The notes under the pieces are model-generated. The model ran no database searches and had not been told where the DNA came from. It worked only from the letters and a program-made list of their open reading frames with translations. A stretch of 10,131 nt of DNA from Thermoplasmata archaeon (GTDB lineage: Archaea; Thermoplasmatota; Thermoplasmata; Lutacidiplasmatales; UBA184): the NCBI GenBank assembly GCA_030040755.1, contig JASHTC010000137.1, forward strand, positions 1 to 10,131, written 5' to 3'. Positions 1-9,500 of this stretch are shown in pieces. How positions within the stretch are numbered: the stretch's first letter is position 1; every line of letters starts with the position of its first letter. The translations under genes were made by a program, and so were the position numbers.

Positions 1-99
1 GGGTGCCCGGAATCCCCGGCGACCGTGTCCAAGGCAGCCCGCGCCGGCCCGGGGTCGGCCCCCGCTGAGCTTTTCCTCCGCTGCCCCCTGGCTCGGAGG

Positions 100-615
100 A
101 TGGTCCCCTCCCCCCGCGTTCACGGTACGGTGTATCAGCTCAACCGCAAGCCCGAGAGCGCCCACGAGCATGGGCTACCGAAGGCCCCGGTCACCGCCGC
201 TTCGATCACGCCGGCCGGGCTGAGCGGAGATTTCAATCGCTATCGCCACGAGGAGAAGCACGACGACCCGGCGATGGCGCTCATGATCATTCCTCTCGAG
301 ACCATCGAGCAGCTCGACCGGGAAGGCTGGCCGGTCCGGCCGGGGGACCTCGGGGAGAACATCACCTCCCGTGGCCTGCCGTACGATGCGTTCGCCCCCG
401 GGGCCCGGTTCCGTATCGGCGGAGCCCGGGTCGAGATCTCCAAGCCCTGTACCCCATGCGACAACCTGTTCCTTCTGCCGTACGTCGGCCCGGCACGCGG
501 CCCGGAGTTCCTGAAGGTGATGCTCGGCCGAAGGGGTTGGTACGCGCGCGTGCTGGAGCCCGGACCGGTCCGGACCGGGGACCCGATCGAGCGGGAACCA
601 CCCGACAGCAGGTAG
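100..615 (+). CDS. MOSC-domain protein (YiiM-like, standalone)
   Basis: This is a 171-residue standalone MOSC domain, the fold shared with the C-terminus of molybdenum-cofactor sulfurase and with YiiM-type proteins. In these families a conserved Cys is thought to handle sulfur or to serve Moco-dependent detoxification. What is seen, in order: an entry strand around residues 8-15; the ITPAGLSGD motif at about 36-44; a GDLGENIT block at 82-89; FRIGGARVEIS at 104-114; Cys117 and Cys120 as CTPC; and the closing GRRGWYARVLE...VRTGD strands at 143-161. All match the family order and length. The frame is open back to a GTG at 25, but those 25 residues do not look conserved. A T-rich stretch at 71-74 lies about 28 nt before the ATG at 100, as expected of a leaderless archaeal start. 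GGAGGA touches the ATG too closely to act as a ribosome site. No molybdopterin genes are in the window, so the substrate is unknown. Family assignment is firm; function is not. Confidence 0.85.
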   Translation: MVPSPRVHGTVYQLNRKPESAHEHGLPKAPVTAASITPAGLSGDFNRYRHEEKHDDPAMALMIIPLETIEQLDREGWPVRPGDLGENITSRGLPYDAFAPGARFRIGGARVEISKPCTPCDNLFLLPYVGPARGPEFLKVMLGRRGWYARVLEPGPVRTGDPIEREPPDSR

Positions 616-629
616 GCCGGTGAAACGCG

Positions 630-657
630 CCCCTCGGCGGCGGCGTTCCGCCGGGGG
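630..657 (+). terminator. GC-rich hairpin after MOSC gene
   Basis: Arms at 631-640 and 648-657 pair over 10 bp (one G-T pair) around a 7-nt loop, 15 nt after the MOSC stop codon. It may end the MOSC transcript, although no T-tract follows. It overlaps the GTG at 657 that would be the longest start for the next gene. In DNA this G+C-rich it could also be chance. Confidence 0.35.
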
Positions 658-1694
658 TGGCTTCAAGTATATCTTTCGACACCCGCTCGGATGGCCGACC
701 AACGTTGCCCCCATCAATCCCCGAGCCGGCGAGCCATCCTCCGACTGAGCCTGCACGAACCCCGCGACTCTCGGTCTACGACATCGGCCTGCTGGCGCTC
801 GTGGGCATCGTCTGGGGGTCGGCCTACGTCTTCATTCGGGAGGGCATCGTCTTCGGTGCCTCTCCGCTCCTCTTCGCCGCGGTGCGATACCTCCTGTCGG
901 CCGCCGCCTTTGCCGCCCTCGCCGCGGCGCGCCGGGAGGCGGTCCCGCCCCGACGGGAGGCTGTCGTCTCCGCGGGGCTGGGGGGCATCCTGATCATCGG
1001 GATGTACGGGGGTCTCCTCTACTGGGGAGAGCAGTACACCACGGGAGGCTACGCCGCCGTCCTCGCGGCGACCGCTCCCATCATCACGGTCGTGGTCGCC
1101 TACTCGCTGCTCCCGTCCGAGCGACTCGGTCCGCTGGCCCTCGGCGGCCTCGCTCTCGGGTTCGTGGGAGCGGTCGTGCTCGTGGCTCCCGCCCTGTTCG
1201 GGAGCTCGATCGGGACGTGGCCCGGACCGGCCTTCGTGCTCGGCGCCTACCTCAGCACGGCGGTCGGCACGGTCCTGCTCCGGCGCATGGCGTCCGGACG
1301 GCAGGGGCTCTGGCAGATCGCCCTCCAGTTCGTGGTGGCCGGAGCGCTGTTGATCGCCGCGGGGGCTGTGCTCCCGTACCCGGAGCGCTTGCCGTCCGTC
1401 GCGGCAGTGTGGTATTCGCTCGTCGCCCTCGTCCTGCTCTCGTCCGTCATCGGCTACTTCGGCTACTTCGCCCTGCATCATCGCGTGGGTCCCGTCCGGG
1501 CGAACATCGTCGCCTACCTCGTCCCCCTCGCGGGCGTGGGCATCGGCTCGGGGTTCTTTGCGGAGCCCATCACCCTCTGGGAGGTGGTGGGGTTCCTGAT
1601 CGTGATCGGAGGCGTGACCCTGATCCTCCGGGACTCCGTGCGGCGGGCGAGCGGTCCACCGACAGGCTCGGGCCCCGCCTCTCCCGCGAAGTAG
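657..1694 (+). CDS. EamA/DMT-family membrane transporter
   Basis: This is a polytopic inner-membrane carrier of the drug/metabolite transporter superfamily. Such proteins export or exchange amino acids, nucleobases or other small metabolites. Two EamA repeats of five helices each are visible, at about residues 44-178 and 192-326. The first begins with the classic GIVWGSAYVFIREG signature followed by SPLLFAAVRYL. The second ends with AYLVPLAGVGIG, a helix-capping FFAEPIT and VGFLIVIGGV. The length of 345 is normal once the Pro-rich 40-residue N-terminal tail is discounted. The start is uncertain. GTG 657 gives the longest frame but sits in a hairpin and upstream of a TATA-like box, so the in-frame TTG at 705, which removes 16 residues, may be the true start. 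Otherwise the gene may be co-transcribed with the MOSC gene 41 nt upstream. Substrate cannot be told from the sequence. Confidence 0.9.
   Translation: MASSISFDTRSDGRPTLPPSIPEPASHPPTEPARTPRLSVYDIGLLALVGIVWGSAYVFIREGIVFGASPLLFAAVRYLLSAAAFAALAAARREAVPPRREAVVSAGLGGILIIGMYGGLLYWGEQYTTGGYAAVLAATAPIITVVVAYSLLPSERLGPLALGGLALGFVGAVVLVAPALFGSSIGTWPGPAFVLGAYLSTAVGTVLLRRMASGRQGLWQIALQFVVAGALLIAAGAVLPYPERLPSVAAVWYSLVALVLLSSVIGYFGYFALHHRVGPVRANIVAYLVPLAGVGIGSGFFAEPITLWEVVGFLIVIGGVTLILRDSVRRASGPPTGSGPASPAK
665..673 (+). promoter_or_regulatory. TATA-like box before or inside the DMT gene start
   Basis: AAGTATATC is one of very few A/T-rich islands on this side of the window. With the usual archaeal spacing from TATA centre to start site (about 25-27 nt), transcription would begin near 695-698. 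This is downstream of GTG 657 but just upstream of the in-frame TTG at 705. No clear BRE is visible. Confidence 0.4.
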
Positions 1695-1745
1695 CTCGGG
1701 CGGACCCGGCCGGGGCGGGGGCGGGCGATTTGGAGCGGCGCCGCG

Positions 1746-1760
1746 GGACTCGGGGAGTCC
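1746..1760. promoter_or_regulatory. Perfect inverted repeat upstream of the binding-protein promoter
   Basis: GGACTC-ggg-GAGTCC is a perfect 6-bp inverted repeat with a 3-nt centre, ending about 8 nt before the TATA-like box of the solute-binding-protein gene and 52 nt after the transporter stop. It could be an operator for a sugar-responsive regulator. It could equally be an RNA hairpin ending the transporter transcript. No regulator gene is in the window to pair with it. Confidence 0.35.
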
Positions 1761-1767
1761 GTCAGTC

Positions 1768-1776
1768 TTGAAATAG
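1768..1776 (+). promoter_or_regulatory. TATA-like box for the solute-binding-protein gene
   Basis: TTGAAATAG is an A/T island in otherwise G+C-rich DNA, with its centre about 28 nt before the GTG at 1800. That spacing is what a leaderless archaeal transcript would show, and it supports GTG 1800 over the internal ATG at 1908. Confidence 0.5.
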
Positions 1777-1799
1777 CGCCGAGGCTTCGGACTTCCTCG

Positions 1800-3212
1800 G
1801 TGTCAGGAACTCCCCCGACCGGAAGTACCGACCCTACGGCGACCTCGACGACCTCGGGCGCGACCCCGCAGGGGCCCCGGCGAGGGCCGCAGAAGCGCCA
1901 GCGCAAGATGAGCGGCGCCGTGATCGCGATCATCGTCGTGGTCGTGGTGGTGGTCGCGGGGGTCTTTGCCTACCTGGACATCACCCACAAGCTCCCCGGA
2001 CAGTCGAGCTCGGGAGCGAAGTCGAATACGCTGGTGGTCTGGCAGGACTTCAGCCCGACCGAGTTCCCCGCGTTCCAGTCGGCGGTGGTGCAGTTCGAGG
2101 CTACGCATCCGAACCAGACGGTCACCTGGGTCAACGAGACGACCCCTTCCCCATCCAACTATGTGGCCGCCGCGCTCGCGGGGGATGCCCCCGACGTCCT
2201 GATCGGGACGAGCGACTTCGCGGGAGGCCTCTACTACGACGGATTCCTCGCCAACCTGTCCAAGCTCCTGCCGGCCTCCGCGTTCACCCCCTTCCTCCCG
2301 GTCGCCCTCGCAGACAACACCCAGTCCGGCACGGTCTTCGGCATCCCTCTCAACGTCAACGGCGTGGCGATGATCTACAACAAGGAACTGGTGCCGGTGG
2401 CCCCCACGAACACCGACCAGATGATCCAGGATGCCAAGAACATCACCACGACCTCGGGCGGCAAGATCGTGACGGCCGGGTTGATCTACGGACTCGACTC
2501 GGATGGCGGATACCGCTTCCCCGCGTGGCAATCCGGCTTTGGCAGCACGTTCTTCAACACGAGCGGGCTTCCCAACCTCAACAACACGGCCACGGTCGAC
2601 GCGCTCGAGTTCTTGAACAACTTCACCACGGTGGACGCCATCGAGCCCCCGGGGGTCACGTCCGAGACGACCTACGAGGACCAGTTCGCCGAGGGACACG
2701 TGGGGATGATCTTCGACGGGCCGTGGGACATCGACACCTACGTGGCCGCCCTGGGCGCCACCAACGTCGGGGTCGCCCCGATCCCGATGGTCTCCCAGAC
2801 GGGGGACTGGCCGGAGCCGCTCTGGGGGTCGATCGGGGCCTACGTCAGCGCGCGGAACGCCTCGGGGGCCAGCCCGGCGCTCTTCAACGAGTCGCTCAAC
2901 TTCTCCCGGTTCCTCGCGAGCCCCGCCGTGGAGGGAGAGCTGTTCAACTCCTCGGGAGACATCCCCTCGCTCGCGAACACCTTCGGCTACGTGGAGTCGC
3001 TGAAGATCCCGTTCGTGCAGGGATTCCTGGACCAGTTCTTCAACCACTCCCAGGCGTTCCCGAACCTCCCCCAGATCAGCTACTACTGGACCCCCTTCGG
3101 GGACGAGGTCTCGGACTACATCGCCGGGAGCATCACGGCGGCCCAGGCAGTCTCGAGCATCCAGAGCCAGATCATCGCCGAGATGCAGCAGAACCACATC
3201 CCGCCCGAGTAG
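1800..3212 (+). CDS. Membrane-anchored ABC solute-binding protein, family 1 (MalE-like)
   Basis: This protein captures a sugar-type ligand outside the cell for an ABC importer. Residues 1-36 form a Pro/Thr/Ser-rich tail ending in a basic cluster (RRGPQKRQRK). Residues about 40-59 are one Val/Ile-rich helix, and the rest is the binding domain. Family 1 landmarks are visible: APDVLIG after the first lobe strands; VFGIPLNVNGVAMIYNKEL at 179-197; EGHVGMIFDGPW ending at 309; and WGSIGAYVS soon after. It carries about 13 N-X-S/T sequons and no cysteine, which fits an external glycosylated archaeal protein. The helix is not followed by an obvious cleavage or lipobox site, so it is probably a permanent anchor with the tail in the cytosol. 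GTG 1800 is chosen from the TATA-like box 28 nt upstream; ATG 1908 would leave only the helix and domain. It converges on the GH57 gene, which suggests maltodextrin-like ligands. No permease or ATPase is present here. Confidence 0.92.
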   Translation: MSGTPPTGSTDPTATSTTSGATPQGPRRGPQKRQRKMSGAVIAIIVVVVVVVAGVFAYLDITHKLPGQSSSGAKSNTLVVWQDFSPTEFPAFQSAVVQFEATHPNQTVTWVNETTPSPSNYVAAALAGDAPDVLIGTSDFAGGLYYDGFLANLSKLLPASAFTPFLPVALADNTQSGTVFGIPLNVNGVAMIYNKELVPVAPTNTDQMIQDAKNITTTSGGKIVTAGLIYGLDSDGGYRFPAWQSGFGSTFFNTSGLPNLNNTATVDALEFLNNFTTVDAIEPPGVTSETTYEDQFAEGHVGMIFDGPWDIDTYVAALGATNVGVAPIPMVSQTGDWPEPLWGSIGAYVSARNASGASPALFNESLNFSRFLASPAVEGELFNSSGDIPSLANTFGYVESLKIPFVQGFLDQFFNHSQAFPNLPQISYYWTPFGDEVSDYIAGSITAAQAVSSIQSQIIAEMQQNHIPPE

Positions 3213-3220
3213 GCAAAGGG

Positions 3221-3238
3221 GTCCCCCCCGAGGGGGAC
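3221..3238 (+). terminator. Hairpin just after the solute-binding-protein gene
   Basis: GTCCCCC-CCGA-GGGGGAC is a perfect 7-bp stem with a 4-nt loop that starts 9 nt after the stop codon. The position fits a transcript end. The lack of a following T-run weakens the call, since archaeal termination usually relies on T-rich stretches. Confidence 0.45.
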
Positions 3239-3508
3239 GTGGGTCCCGCCGCTCCTCGCTCGGTCGGGGGCCCTCGCTTCAAGCCCAGGCCCGCGGGTCG
3301 CAGAACGGCTCTGTCCGACCGGTTCCCGGCCTGCGGCGTCAGGGCGCAGGGACCGGCCCTCTGCATCGCCGCGTGTGCCGGCGTACCGGGCCCGCTCCGC
3401 GAGATGGGCAGGGCCGCGGCCTGCGGGCCGGGGACGGCTCCGCCGCTAGAGGGAGCCTCTTCCCGCTCCGTCTTCCGGAGAGGTCGGAGGGACTGGTCCC
3501 ACCGCAGT

Positions 3509-3524
3509 CGGCCGGCGTCGGCCG
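3509..3524 (-). terminator. Possible hairpin after the GH57 gene
   Basis: Two CGGCCG arms separated by GCGT lie about 44 nt beyond the stop of the minus-strand gene and can form a 6-bp stem. No T-run is present on the minus strand. The arms are themselves palindromic and G+C-rich, so chance is possible. Confidence 0.25.
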
Positions 3525-3567
3525 GGAAGGGGTTGGGGACTCGGCGCGGGTCGAGCGTCGGGGCCGA

Positions 3568-6500
3568 TCAGGTTCCCCCTTCCTCCGAGGGCGGCTGTTC
3601 GCCCGAGGAGGTCGGCGGGTTCGAGGGAGTTTCCGTGCCCGGTTCCTGGCCGGTGGTCGGCGGGCTCCCGCCCTTCGGGCGCCGCGCGATCGCGACGATC
3701 GCCCCGATGACGATGAGGATGACCACCACGGCGATCACGATCCATACCCAGGTCGCGATCGAGGACGACGAGGTCGAGGGGGACGGGGGGCTCGCGACGG
3801 TGCTGACCGCGGTCGGGATGAAGAAGACGTTCCCTCCGCTGCCCGAGTTGGTGAACCCGACGTAGGCGGACCAGGTGGTCCCCGACTCGGCGAGCAGGAC
3901 GGAGGGCGACGAGTCCTGCCCGTCGCTCGTCAGCGCCTTGAGGGTCACGTTGCCGGTCCCCGCGGCGAGGTAGATGTTGGAGCCGGTCGCGTTCTTGAGC
4001 GCGATCGCCACCGCGACCCCGCCGGAGGGGTCCGCCGCGAGCGCGAGGCTCTCCACCGTGGCGCCGGTCGGGATCGCCGCCGTCAGGACCGTGGACGTGC
4101 CGAAGGTCACGCTCGTGCCGCTGAAGGTGAGCGTCACCACGGACAGTCCGCTCGCCGTCGCGTAGGCGAGGTACGTCGTCCCGCCGGCGGTCGATAACCC
4201 GACGGCGAGCGCGCTCAGCGCGTCGGAGCCGGAGGCGCCCCCGCCCGCGGAGGCGATCTGCACCGTGCCCCCGATGTCGAAGGCCAGCTCGAACCCGATG
4301 CTCGCGTCGGTCACCGCGGCGGCCTCGATGGGACCGCTGGCCGTCCCGGTCGTGACGACTCCCGTGGCGACGTTCTCGAAGGCATAGTTGGTGCCGTTCC
4401 ACGCCACGAGGCCCGGGGTGGTCCCGCCACTGGCCGCCAGGCCCGCGGGGACGAAGGTCAGGTTCGGGCCCGCCACCGGCGTGCTCCAGAGGACCCCGTT
4501 GGTCGAGGTCGACGAGTAGAGCTGGCTGCCGAAGGCATAGAACGCCTCCGGGTCCGACGAGGTGTTGACGATCGCCGACGGCCCGAGGGTCGAGACGGAG
4601 ACCTTCTTCGTCACGAGCAGCGGCAGCTGGATGCCGTCCAGCACCGCGAACGACGTCTTGGTGAACGTGTTCAGGAGCGCCTGCTGGGTCTCGGCCGCAT
4701 CCGAGGCGTTGACGACCGCCGGGGCGATGTAGCTGTAGACGTTCGTGGAGGTCGCCGGGTCGGTCGACGGCGCCCCGCCGCCCTGGTAGGCGGCGCTCAT
4801 GTTGTCGACCTGTCGCCACTCGTCCCCGACTCCGCCTTCCCCGTCCTGCGAGCCGGCGACGATCGTGTAGGTGTCCGTCGAGATGGTGGTCCCGACCAGA
4901 GCGGTCGGTACCTGGATGCTGACCGTCTTGTTGGTCACGATCGTGCCCGAGTCGACGCTCGGGGCGAGCCCGGTATTCGAGCTCACCAGCACGTCCGCGG
5001 GGTAGGTGGCCCCCGAGGCGCTGATGACGAAGTTGCTCGCCGCAAAGCCCGAGGCCTGGATGCCCCACTGCCAGGCGGCGGCCGGCGTGACGTTGATGTT
5101 CGACCCGGGGATTCCGACGGTGCTGCCACCGGTCGCCCCCGCCTCGTGGATGAGGATGTCGACCACCGGCTGCGAGAACCCGAGCGGACTCCCGAACGGG
5201 TTCGACAGCTGCGCGAACGTGATGTTGAACTGCACCGTGTAGGGGTTGTCCGACACGTTCACGTACGTCATCTGGAGCGAGTTCGGCGGGAAGTCGGGCA
5301 GTCCCGGCGAGAACAGCTGCGTGGGCATCGTGTAGTAGCCCGGTCCGTTGTCCGCAGCGGTGTTGTGGATGGTCGCGATCGGGGTCAGGATGGCGAGCGA
5401 CGAGGGGATCGTCACGATCATCGGGCCCGACCAGCTGACGGGCGCCCCCGTGGTGCCGTTGACGGCGGCGACGAAGAACTCGATCGACTGCCCGGGGGAC
5501 ATGCCGAGCACGCTCGTCGGTACCTGGAGCTGCAGCATCGAGCCGACGAAGGCGTCGCCGACGATCGGGGTGCCCGCCGTCCAGGTGCCGTCCGGGCCGC
5601 TCGTGAAGACCCCGAGGGTCGCGCTCCCACTGGGGGTCACGCTGCTGCCCTGGATCGTCACTTCGGTGGTGGCGGCGAAGCCGAAGGACGTCGAGCCGAC
5701 CTGGTAGACCGCGTTCGGGACGTTCAGGCTCTGCAGGTCCCCGGCCTGCGGGTTGACCGGCGAGAAGAAGATGTCGATGTCGTCGCCCGCCGCCGTGTAG
5801 AAGTTGGGGGCCTTGTAGGCGGAGGTCGCGCCGTTGACCTGGACGGAGAAGTACAGGTTGCTGATGTCGAACGCGTAGTAGGTGGCGGAGACCTGCCCGG
5901 CACCGCTGGTGCTGTCCCCCGTGGTCTGGACGTACGCGCCCGACCACGCGTCGTTGTGGTTGACGGAGTAGGCGGTGCCCCCCGAGAACGCCTCGGAGGT
6001 GTAGAGCGAGCCCGACAGGACCGGCGAGATCGACGCGTTCGTGCCCCACGTCGTCGGGGTCTGCGGAACGATGTAGGAGCTCGCCAGGAACGGCGTGAGC
6101 GGCAGACCCAACAGCGTCAGGGCGTTCGAGAGGTCGGTGCGGTAGATCGACTCGAAGACCATCGCGTTCTGGGCGGTCGGGCTCTGGTCCGTCGGGTCCC
6201 AGGCGAAGTAGGCGTCCGAGCCCTCCGCGCCGTAGATGTCGGTCCACGCCTGCGTGTACTTGTCCTGCGGGGTGGTGGTGTTCCACTCGGTCAGGTACGG
6301 GAAGTTGTTCGCCGCCTCGAGCGCGGCGAGGGTCATCGGCTGGGTGAGGCCGTTCTTCGTCCCGTAGGCCTGCACCTCGGACCGGACGAGGGTGAGCTGC
6401 TGCCACATCGCGTCCTGGAGGCCGTGACCGGCCCACTGGCCCAGGTAGGAGTTGATCCCCGTTCCGGTCGGCTCGTTGTTCCACGAACCGGTCGGCAGGT

Positions 6501-9500
6501 CCGTGATCTTCGGCAGGGTCGAGGCCGGGTGGGTGACCAGGTACTGCTGGGTCGTCGTCGTCTGGACCCAGGAAGAGTTCTGGCTGAGCGCCGTGTAGAC
6601 GTCCTCGAGGAACGGCACGCCGTCCTCCGGGAACGGACTCATGAACATCCAGTTCTCGCCGTCCAGCGCCATGGTGACCAGCGTGGTGTTGTGGGCGGCC
6701 CGCGGGACGGTCAGGTAGACGTTCTTCAGGTAGGCCATGAACTGGTCGACCGCCGCCCAGTTCCCGCTCGTGTTGGCGACGCCCCCGTAGTTGAAGCCCC
6801 AGTCGTTGGAGAGGCCGTCGTCGCGGAACACCATCACGGTGTTCTGGCTGCCGTTCGACACCTCGTACGGGGTGTAGAGGTTCTCCATCTCGGTCGCCGT
6901 GACCGCACCGGCCGAGCCGGCGGGCACGATCCCGGTCTCCCCGAGGGTCGCCTGAGAGGAGGAGGTCCACTCGTAGCCCGTGGCGTTGATGAACGGGATC
7001 TCGGCGGAGGAGACCGCCTGCTCCGGGCTCCAGAGCCCGAGCGGCGCCTGCCCGAAGACCTGCTCGTAGAGTTCCGAGCCGATGTTCAGCTGGGCCGTCG
7101 TGTCGTTCGCCCAGATGCCCTTGGTGACGCCGACCCCGTTCTCGTCCGTCCAGTTGCCGAGCAGGAGGAGTGGGACGATCGGATGGTCGAACGGCGTGGT
7201 GATCAGCTCGACGTTCCCGCCCGCGCCGTCGTTCAACATCCGGTCGTGGGAGAACGCGGAGATCACGAGCTGCGCCTCGGTCGGGTAGTAGGCCTGGACG
7301 GTGTTCAGGTCCGCGATCGAGAAGCTCGTCTGGTTGTAGAGCGACCACATGGTCGAGTCGATGTAGGCGCTCCCGAGCTGGCCGGTCTCGATCGGCCAAC
7401 TGGTCGACCAGAGGAAGAAGTCGACCAGGGCGTCCGTCAGGTTCGCGGTGGTGAGCGTCTCGCCCGCCTGGTACTGCAGGAACAGCTGCCAGTACAGCTT
7501 GCTCGCGTTGTTGTCAACGTGGTAGGCCCACGGAGGCGTATTGAAGGCCAGGTCGAACTCGAGCAGGTGGGCGACCGTGGTCGTGTTGTACTGATAGGGG
7601 GCCACGAAGGAGCTGAGGAAGGTATCCCCGTACGTCGTGACCTCAGTGTACACGGTATTGCCCCACTGGCTCGTCGGGATGTAGGCGGCCTCGAGGTAGC
7701 TGTTGTTGTAGTCCCCGAGCGCCGCGGCCTCGATCTGATAGAGCAGCGAGCCCGAGAGCGAGTAGGTGATGTTGAGGTTCGGGTAGAGTCCCGCGATCAG
7801 CGCCTGCTCCGCGTACTCCTCGAGGTGGACGACCGTCCATCCCAGGGCGTAGGACCCTCCGATCGAGGCGTAGAGCGGCTGGTGGTCGTTGAAGATGATG
7901 TTCAACGAGATCGGGGCCCCGACCAGGGAGACCGCCGGGGTGCTCGGGACGATCCCCGGCTCCGCGTAGCCGTCCTTGTTCGGGTCGACGTTCAGCGAGA
8001 TGTAGGAGTTGATCGGCGCGTAGTCGCCGGCCGCGGCCTGGATGTAGTCCCCGTCGGCCTGCGGGATGGCCGGACCGATGTACGCCCCCGTCCCGCCGTA
8101 GCCACCGTAGGTCAACGCGACCAACTGCGGGGTCGCTCCCGCGGGGATCGAGTCGACGCCCGTCCCGTAGACGGTGGTGTTGATCGGGTACAGTTCCGAC
8201 CAGGGGATCGAGAACTCCTGCCCGCCCTGGCCCGCCTTGAAGGTGGCGACGGGCGTGAACTGGGTATGGGTGGAGGTGGTGAGCGCTAGGTCCACCTCGT
8301 AGAGGGTCCCGGTCGTGTTCCCGTACATGTAGCTGAAGACGTAGTTCACCGGCGTCGAGAAGGTGAAGTTCCGGCTGAGGTTCGCGACATTCGTCGACGA
8401 GAAGTTCGTCGCCCCTCGGCCGGTGTCGTTCGAGATGGCGACCAAGAGCCCGTTGGTGGGCTGGGTCGACGAGTTCGTGCCGATGAACAGGTCCGTGAAG
8501 TTCCACGTCGCGTACGTCGCGTTGAGGTAGTTGGGGGCCCAGCCGGAGAAGGTGCTGGTGCCGACGACCTCCGGAGGCACGAAGTCCTTCGTCACATCCC
8601 CCGTGAAGGAGACGGTGTGGTAGGTGTGGCCGTAGGTGTACACGGGGCTGATCTGGGCCGCCGGGACCCCGTCCCCGTAGGGGTCGAGGTTCTCGGTGAA
8701 GAAGGTGTTGAGGAGCGTGTCCGAGGAGACCGCGTGGTAGGGGTTGCTCCAGCCGTTCTGGCCCGCGGGAAGGGACGGGCCCGAGCAGTTGTTGCCCTCG
8801 GCGGAACAGCCGACGGCCGCGAGCACGCTGATGTTGGCGAACTGCCCGATGAACGGGAACGCGGCGGCGTTGCCGAACAGCACCAGGAACGGGATCGCCA
8901 GCTCCACATCCTGGGCCGAGGTATAGGTCTCCGTGAGCGAGCTGGTCACGTTCTCGACCGTGGCCGTCGTGTTGCTGGTGGCCGCGGGGGAGGTGAACTT
9001 GAAGAGCTGGACGCCCGAGTCGGGGACCGCGAGCCCGCTGTAGTTGATGTTGGCGACGAAATTGATGGCCGTCGAGAAGATGATCGACCGGTTCAGGGTG
9101 GGGTTGTTCTCCGCGTGGAGGGTGTAGGTACCCAGACCGGAGCTGGTGTCGTTGCTGATGTAGATGTCGAGGCGGTTCTCGGTCCCCGGGGAGCCGCCGA
9201 GGATGGACGCGTTGAACCCCAGGAATAGTGTGGTCTCGTTCCACGTCATGTAGGACGAGTTCAGCAGGTTCGTCGGGGACCAGGCGGTGTTCGTGTTGAT
9301 GAGGGCCTCCTCGCCGGGAGCGAAGTCGGTCTTGAGGTCGCCGGTGAACTGGACGTTGTGGAAGGTGTAGTTCTCGTTGTAGTTGGGGGTGATCCCGCTG
9401 TCGGGGGAACCGAGCCCCTCGGGGTCGAGACCGAGGGTGTAGAACGTGTTCTCGAGCAGGTAGCCGTCGGAGAGGTCGTGGGAGGTCACCGACACCCCGG

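Larger units (their letters stand above)
3213..3567. other. Convergent intergenic region, non-coding
   Basis: These 355 bases lie between the stop codons of two converging genes. The open frames crossing it are low-complexity Arg/Gly/Pro/Ala translations typical of G+C-rich DNA and match nothing I recognise. It holds a perfect hairpin next to the left stop, a palindromic pair of CGGCCG arms near the right stop, and an imperfect hairpin at about 3319-3356. I see no tRNA, repeat array or mobile element in it. Confidence 0.7.

Noticed and set aside
25..99. N-terminal extension of the MOSC protein from GTG 25
   Set aside because: The extra 25 residues precede the conserved fold and show no conserved features. 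The ATG at 100 has a T-rich element at the right distance for a leaderless start.
1803..3197. Minus-strand frame of 464 codons opposite the binding-protein gene
   Set aside because: Charged low-complexity translation lacking motifs. The plus strand carries the recognisable binding-protein signatures.
3373..4197. Plus-strand frame of 274 codons crossing the convergent intergenic region
   Set aside because: The protein is Arg/Gly/Pro low-complexity and mostly antisense to the C-terminal anchor of the GH57 protein.
3446..7399. Open frame of 1317 codons on the minus strand in another frame
   Set aside because: It overlaps the GH57 frame, gives an Arg/Gly/His-rich translation without domains, and runs into the intergenic region. 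It is a shadow of G+C-rich codon use.
5146..8289. Open frame of 1047 codons on the plus strand, antisense to the GH57 gene
   Set aside because: Its translation is an Arg/Val/Gly/Asp-rich low-complexity string with no recognisable motif. Long antisense frames are expected opposite a G+C-rich gene, and the minus-strand frame has clear GH57 motifs.
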